DNA from: Alphaproteobacteria bacterium
Lineage (GTDB): Bacteria > Pseudomonadota > Alphaproteobacteria > Rhizobiales > Hyphomicrobiaceae
Reading direction: 5' to 3'
DNA length: 10,732 nucleotides
Assembly: GCA_024279745.1 (NCBI GenBank)
Contig: JAJRRE010000140.1
Coordinates: forward strand, 1 to 10,732
The position numbers were made by a program, and so were the translations under genes. The notes beneath the pieces were generated by a model that worked only from the letters and a program-made list of their open reading frames with translations, ran no database searches and was not told the DNA's origin. Shown here in pieces: positions 7,574 through 10,732 of this stretch; within the stretch, counting starts at the first letter, position 1; every line of letters begins with the position of its first letter.

Positions 7574-7659
7574 ATCATTTATTTTTGGGTTGCGAACCAT
7601 GTGCGGCGCGCAAATGCAGGCCCGGCTTAATCGCCAGCTTAGCACACCAATAAAAGTTT

Positions 7660-8556
7660 CTAATTGATATCCATTCGCACGCCGGCGCGCAACGCATGTT
7701 CCGTGACATCGCCAAGCTGTACGGTGCTGGCACTTCCCAAAGAAGTACCGACAAGTTTTACATTGCCGCTCATCCAACTGTAGCGATAGTTAAGATCAAG
7801 CTTCCAGCCCGCGCCCATATCATAAGCGGTTCCGACCATGGCATTAGCGGCAAGCCCATAACCGGTTTCAGCTCCCGTACCATTTGCTGTTGTCGGCGTT
7901 GTCAAGCCAGTTCCCCGACAGGCTATCGGCCCGCCAGTTACGCTGTTGGTTGTCGTCGTGCAGGTCGCGGTCTCGCTATAGCGGCGCGTCATGGTATGGA
8001 TGGCAAGGCCAACGCCGCCGCCAACATAGGGCGTAAAGCGCGAGCGGTTGTTAAAATCATAATAGAGGTTGACCATGCCAGTATAGCTGGCAAGGCGGAC
8101 TTGGTCCTGGCGCGCCACATTGAATGTGTGCGTGTCGGTACTGGCAGGCGGGCCCAGCAAGGCTTCGGTGATCGTGCCGACATAGTCTTGATTGCGCCTG
8201 CCCAAATCAGCTTCACTGCGAATATCGATCGCCAGTTCAGCGCGCAGACTTGGGGTTAAATAGCGGCCCATCCCAAGCGTCAACGCCATCTGCCCATCTG
8301 TCGAGGCATAAGGCGTGAAGCCAAAACCGGTCGTTGATAAATTGTCGTCGGTTGCAATAGAATAACCAAAATCGGCGCGCACATACCACTGCGCATTGTA
8401 AATTGGCAGCGGACGCGGTGCGGGCACCGGAACACCGTCATAAATACCGTCCTTCAAAGATCCTGCATCAGCGCCAAACCCGCCGGCAGTTGCCGCGCCG
8501 CTCAGCCCCATCAAGCAGGCAAGTGCCAATGTTACAGATGTCAGTTTCAGTTTCAT
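7660..8556 (-). CDS. Outer-membrane beta-barrel protein (Omp25/RopB/OmpW-like porin family)
   Basis: This is a 298-residue exported protein expected to form an eight-stranded outer-membrane barrel. A signal peptide covers residues 1-24 (MKLKLTSV...SGAATA, then GGFGAD). A proline-rich stretch 'VPVPAPRPLPIYNAQWYVRADFGYS' leads into the first strand, a layout common in alphaproteobacterial Omp proteins. Later strands show alternating aromatic and small residues: 'YTGMVNLYYDFN', 'FTPYVGGGVGLAIH', 'WKLDLNYRYSWMSG', 'EHALRAGVRMDIN'. A Thr/Gly-rich insert with two cysteines ('TATCTTTT...ACRGTG') is probably an extracellular loop with a possible disulfide. The last residue is Asn rather than the usual Phe. 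ATG 8556 has only a modest ribosome-binding site (GAGGG about 12 nt upstream). The gene stands alone between its terminator and the repeat cluster. Confidence 0.8.
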   Translation of the reverse strand: MKLKLTSVTLALACLMGLSGAATAGGFGADAGSLKDGIYDGVPVPAPRPLPIYNAQWYVRADFGYSIATDDNLSTTGFGFTPYASTDGQMALTLGMGRYLTPSLRAELAIDIRSEADLGRRNQDYVGTITEALLGPPASTDTHTFNVARQDQVRLASYTGMVNLYYDFNNRSRFTPYVGGGVGLAIHTMTRRYSETATCTTTTNSVTGGPIACRGTGLTTPTTANGTGAETGYGLAANAMVGTAYDMGAGWKLDLNYRYSWMSGNVKLVGTSLGSASTVQLGDVTEHALRAGVRMDIN

Positions 8557-8585
8557 CTCGCGTAAATTCCCTCAAATGCGATGCA

Positions 8586-8611
8586 ATAGCTGGCGCAAGC
8601 GGCTCAGCTAT
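8586..8611. repeat. Inverted repeat upstream of the barrel gene
   Basis: ATAGCTG (8586-8592) and CAGCTAT (8605-8611) are perfect 7-bp arms around a 12-nt loop, 30 to 55 nt upstream of the barrel start. It could be a leader hairpin or an operator. Confidence 0.35.
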
Positions 8612-8633
8612 CGGCGCTACACTGTTATTGTTA

Positions 8634-8652
8634 GGCGGTCAGCCAAACCGCC
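8634..8652. repeat. Small hairpin upstream of the barrel gene
   Basis: GGCGGT (8634-8639) and ACCGCC (8647-8652) pair as a 6-bp stem with a 7-nt loop. There is no T-run next to it, so a terminator role is not supported. Confidence 0.25.
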
Positions 8653-8675
8653 AAAACCGAACAAGAAGGATCTGA

Positions 8676-8741
8676 GACAACGGTTTCAGCCCCCACAGCA
8701 AAGGGGTGCTAACGCGAGACGGGAAGACAACGGCTTCAACC
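8676..8741. repeat. Direct repeat, two 16-nt copies 50 bp apart
   Basis: GACAACGGTTTCAGCC (8676-8691) and GACAACGGCTTCAACC (8726-8741) agree at 14 of 16 positions. They lie 120 to 185 nt upstream of the barrel start, a distance suitable for regulator sites. Function is unknown. Confidence 0.35.
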
Positions 8742-8864
8742 GTCAGATTCTTAAATCCGGTACTGACCTGAACCCGACACAAATTGCCCAGACGCGCTAC
8801 TGTTTCATTTTGCTACTATGGGGCAGAAACTTTAAAGGAGACTTAATTGGTTTTATTTGCCTTG

Positions 8865-8910
8865 CGGGCCGTATCGGACACGAAAAGTGTCCGGGCCCTC
8901 CGGCGGGGCG
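8865..8910 (+). repeat. Palindromic repeat copy A (plus orientation)
   Basis: The fold is GGGCC (8866-8870), bulge GTAT, CGGACAC (8875-8881), loop GAAAA, GTGTCCG (8887-8893), GGCCC (8894-8898), then CTCCGGCGGGGCG. The 15-nt opening CGGGCCGTATCGGAC (8865-8879) recurs exactly in inverted orientation at 9386-9400. Within the hairpin the inner stem carries an A-T pair where the other copy has G-C. This is the only plus-oriented copy of the family in the window. Confidence 0.7.
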
Positions 8911-8938
8911 AACACTTTGTCTGCCTCGCGCTGCTGAT

Positions 8939-9019
8939 CCACGCTAAAGCGTGGGCAGCTCCGGCGGGGCGCGACACGGGTCGCGGGGCTGCGTTTGCAG
9001 CCCGGGCGCATAAAGCGCC
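8939..9019. repeat. Run of four consecutive short-loop hairpins
   Basis: In 81 nt there are four perfect stems: CCACGC-TAAA-GCGTGG (8939-8954), GCGAC-ACGG-GTCGC (8971-8984), GGGCTGC-GTTT-GCAGCCC (8986-9003) and GGCGC-ATAAA-GCGCC (9005-9019). Just before the second one, CTCCGGCGGGGCG (8959-8971) repeats the 13-mer of 8898-8910. None is followed by a T-run. Confidence 0.65.
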
Positions 9020-9068
9020 GCGTTGTGCCCCAATGGTGAGACTTGTGCTGGAGCCGAGAGGGCGGAGA

Positions 9069-9227
9069 TGTAACAGATCACAGAGCTTGGCTAGCCTGCA
9101 CAACGGCGAACAATGTTCGCCCGGGCCTTAGGCCCGCCCCCGCGGAGGGCCCGCTTGGGCGCCACCCAGCGACATATCCGCTTGCTCTGAACCAAACCAA
9201 GCGGTGAACGCCCGTGAGCGAATACAA
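9069..9227 (-). repeat. Palindromic repeat copy B (minus orientation)
   Basis: This copy shares its first 56 bases with copy C at a constant 195-bp offset. A nearly identical 31-nt core, GCCTGCAC..ACGGCGAACAATG and onward (9094-9124), contains the hairpin GGCGAAC-AAT-GTTCGCC (9105-9121). It also shares the far end CCCGTGAG.GAATACAA (9211-9227). The middle differs from C in sequence but keeps the layout when read on the minus strand: GGGCG / CGCCC outer stem (9209-9213 with 9157-9161), a TTCA 4-nt spacer, then CCGCTTG / CAAGCGG (9198-9204 with 9178-9184). A further CGGGCC-TTA-GGCCCG hairpin lies at about 9122-9136. Confidence 0.7.
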
Positions 9228-9263
9228 TAATTCTCACCCCCACTCCCTTATCAGGAGCGCCGC

Positions 9264-9413
9264 TGTGAAAGTTCCGAGATCTTTGCTGGCCTGCACTACG
9301 GCGAACAATGTTCGCCCGGCGGCATCTTGGTTGCTCGCGGTCGGCAAGATGCGCCGCGCCTCGCAGGGCCCGGACGCCATTTCGCGTCCGATACGGCCCG
9401 TGAGAGAATACAA
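9264..9413 (-). repeat. Palindromic repeat copy C (minus orientation)
   Basis: The conserved ends match copy B. The internal hairpin GGCGAAC-AAT-GTTCGCC is at 9300-9316. A bulged stem with 8-bp core GCATCTTG / CAAGATGC follows (about 9319-9355). The third hairpin, read on the minus strand, is GGGCC (9395-9399), bulge GTAT, CGGACGC (9384-9390), a 6-nt loop, GCGTCCG (9371-9377), GGCCC (9366-9370), the same shape and nearly the same sequence as copy A. It ends 30 nt beyond the desaturase stop and may act as that gene's 3' structure. Confidence 0.7.
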
Positions 9414-9443
9414 CTGTCGTGAGCCAACACAGCGCCTTACAAT

Positions 9444-10538
9444 TCAACGATTACGAGAGGCATAAATCTCGCGCGCCATACTGAACGACACCAGACGTTT
9501 TTGGCTTTCGTCCCATAACCGCAATTTAATGCATGACAGGCTTTCGGTAAAAGTCAGCCGGTGAACGCCCGAGTTGACACCGGTCAATTCTGGGAAATCG
9601 CGCAGCACCTGCGGCAACCGATAAAACGGTATGCGGTCACATAAATGATGGACATGGTGGATGCCGATATTACCTGTTGCCCATGCCAAAGGTTTTGGCA
9701 AATCATAATGCGAGCTACCGAATAATGCGGCATCATGTTTGTCCCAAACCGGCTCATCTAACCAGCAAGTTTCTTCGAACTGGTGCTGGACATAAAACAT
9801 CCAGACGCCAACTGACGCGGCCAGAATTGTAATCGGTAATTGCACCATCAAAAACGGTCCAAGGCCGATTGCGTAAATCAGCAAACCGGACGTGGCAATA
9901 ATCGCGGCGTTAGTCGCCATGGCACTGACCCAATAACGCCAGCCGGCATTCATCATGCCCATGGGAACCCGGTTCGCCAGCAAAAACTGATAGGCCGGTC
10001 CAATAATGAATAATACAATTGGATTCCGATACAGCCGGTAAGCCATCCGCTTGCCAAAAGATAGATTATGATATTCTTCGATCGTCAGCGTATCGATATC
10101 GCCCAGACCGCGTTTGTCGAGATTGCCCGAAGTCGCATGGTGAACCGCATGGGCACGGCGCCAAACATCGTAAGGTGTCAGGGTGATAACCCCAAGGACA
10201 CGGCCGACCCAGTCATTAGTTGCCTTGCGGCGGAAATAGGCGCCATGTCCGCAATCATGTTGAATGATAAACATACGCACCAAAAAGAAAGCCGCAGGGA
10301 CCGCGATTGCCAGTGTCAAAAAGAAACTGATCGACAAGGCCCACCAGGCGAAAATCCATAGCGCAACAAATGGCGCCGCCGTCAACACCATCTCCAACAA
10401 GGAGCGTTTCAAGGAGGGCGTTCGATATTTGTTAAGCGCCTGCAGCCAATCTTTTGCCGAACGAACCGAACTCGTTGCATTTACCGAGGTTGCACCATCG
10501 GTTTTGGCGGAAATAATTTGCTGCGGCATTTCATTCAT
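9444..10538 (-). CDS. Membrane fatty-acid desaturase, acyl-lipid omega-6/delta-12-like
   Basis: This 364-residue integral membrane di-iron enzyme is expected to insert a cis double bond into fatty acyl chains, tuning membrane fluidity. Positions here count from the TTG at 10544; subtract 2 for the ATG start. The three histidine boxes are complete: HDCGH (96-100), HAVHH (132-136) and HHVHH (296-300), plus the YVQHQFEE motif (251-258) typical of DesA/omega-6-like members. Hydrophobic segments lie at about 53-80, 82-95, 175-190, 205-225 and 228-252, leaving the His boxes on one face. I chose ATG 10538 because the longer frame begins with TTG at 10544 and gains only two residues. The ribosome-binding site is poor. 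A 7-codon ORF (10531-10554) overlaps the start. The electron donor is not encoded nearby. Double-bond position cannot be fixed from sequence. Confidence 0.9.
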   Translation of the reverse strand: MNEMPQQIISAKTDGATSVNATSSVRSAKDWLQALNKYRTPSLKRSLLEMVLTAAPFVALWIFAWWALSISFFLTLAIAVPAAFFLVRMFIIQHDCGHGAYFRRKATNDWVGRVLGVITLTPYDVWRRAHAVHHATSGNLDKRGLGDIDTLTIEEYHNLSFGKRMAYRLYRNPIVLFIIGPAYQFLLANRVPMGMMNAGWRYWVSAMATNAAIIATSGLLIYAIGLGPFLMVQLPITILAASVGVWMFYVQHQFEETCWLDEPVWDKHDAALFGSSHYDLPKPLAWATGNIGIHHVHHLCDRIPFYRLPQVLRDFPELTGVNSGVHRLTFTESLSCIKLRLWDESQKRLVSFSMAREIYASRNR

Positions 10539-10588
10539 CTGCAAAGGGACCCATCTTGTTTGTTGCGCGCGACATTGGTGGAAACGAA

Positions 10589-10605
10589 TCTAATGGTAGA
10601 TTAGA
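10589..10605. promoter_or_regulatory. Operator-like dyad upstream of the desaturase
   Basis: TCTAAT-GGTAG-ATTAGA is a perfect 6-bp inverted repeat with a 5-bp spacer. It overlaps a second dyad, AATCTA-ATGG-TAGATT (10587-10602). It lies about 50-65 nt upstream of the start codon and directly downstream of the candidate -10, where a repressor would act. The size suits a TetR-type dimer, but the regulator is not in the window. Confidence 0.4.
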
Positions 10606-10608
10606 CTC

Positions 10609-10637
10609 AATAGTGCATGACATGATGACGCAAGCAA
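10609..10637 (-). promoter_or_regulatory. Possible desaturase promoter
   Basis: On the minus strand TTGCTT (10632-10637), 17 nt, ACTATT (10609-10614) is a moderate match to the housekeeping consensus. The start site would fall next to or within the dyad at 10589-10605. Support is only by motif and position. Confidence 0.3.
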
Positions 10638-10658
10638 TACATTAGACGTTTGTGAGTT

Positions 10659-10719
10659 TATCAGTTGAAAAGTGATGTTCTGCAGTAACGCTTTTACCCA
10701 CTCGATCACTTAACTGATA
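10659..10719. repeat. Long AT-rich inverted repeat at the window edge
   Basis: TATCAGTT-gaa-AAGTGAT (10659-10676) and ATCACTTAACTGATA (10705-10719) are perfect 15-bp arms except for a 3-nt insertion in the left arm, around a 28-nt centre. It is not GC-rich and has no T-run, so it looks less like a terminator than like a binding-site pair or a mobile-element end. Confidence 0.5.
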
Positions 10720-10732
10720 GCTGAAGCAGCAA

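Larger units (their letters stand above)
8557..9443. other. About 890 bp without a convincing gene: barrel upstream region plus repeat cluster
   Basis: The first 300 bp hold the inverted and direct repeats upstream of the barrel gene. From 8865 to 9413 the DNA is almost entirely hairpins and repeat copies A, B and C. Open frames here (for example 8847-9131 plus, 9091-9447 minus) are Arg/Ala-rich translations of the palindromes and resemble no family I recognise. No tRNA, rRNA or transposase is visible. Confidence 0.6.

Noticed and set aside
8576..8947. Plus-strand frame of 123 codons running into the repeat cluster
   Set aside because: No ribosome-binding site, and its C-terminal part is a translation of palindromic repeat A.
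9069..9413. CRISPR array
   Set aside because: Only two long copies 195 bp apart, with structured interiors rather than uniform spacers, and no cas genes.
9091..9447. Minus-strand frame of 118 codons across repeat copies B and C
   Set aside because: It contains the repeat twice in translation (ANIVRR..AG), as expected for a non-coding repeat read through.

Overview
The window looks like chromosomal DNA from an alphaproteobacterium. The evidence is the gene content (serC followed by serA, with purA further along), a serC leader that resembles the alphaproteobacterial serC RNA motif, an Omp25/RopB-like outer-membrane barrel, and moderately GC-rich codon use with strong C/G third positions. The species cannot be named from the sequence. 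All of the large genes except the first lie on the minus strand.

Layout: (1) 2-496 (+) is the 3' part of a secreted cytochrome P460-like c-type cytochrome whose start lies before the window. It converges on purA, with a strong hairpin between them (599-634). (2) 700-1992 (-) is purA, adenylosuccinate synthetase. (3) 1993-2428 is a 436-bp gap that holds a candidate 42-residue Cys/His-rich small ORF (2246-2374). (4) 2429-4123 (-) encodes an exported DUF4140/DUF4139 (MuiA-like) protein. (5) 4188-4340 (-) is an uncertain small ORF with an exact C2H2-type zinc-finger spacing, lying between that gene and the serA terminator (4343-4365). (6) 4420-6006 (-) is serA and 6202-7368 (-) is serC, two steps of the phosphorylated serine pathway, probably co-transcribed across a 195-bp gap. 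serC has a structured 5' leader (7369-7460). (7) 7660-8556 (-) is an outer-membrane beta-barrel gene with a textbook intrinsic terminator (7541-7573). (8) 8557-9443 is about 890 bp without a convincing gene, of which 8865-9413 is a dense cluster of hairpin-forming repeats. (9) 9444-10538 (-) is a membrane fatty-acid desaturase with a candidate promoter and operator dyad upstream. A long inverted repeat (10659-10719) lies at the window edge.

Functional links: SerA oxidises 3-phosphoglycerate and SerC transaminates the product, so serC-serA is one pathway unit. PurA uses aspartate and GTP in AMP synthesis. The cytochrome, MuiA-like protein, barrel and desaturase are envelope, redox or membrane functions with no obvious pathway link to the biosynthetic genes.

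The least ordinary part is the repeat cluster. Three copies, two in one orientation and one in the other, can fold into the same shape: a 5-bp stem, a 4-nt bulge, a 7-bp stem and a loop. Two of the copies differ by a compensatory base-pair change, which suggests that the fold itself is or was maintained.
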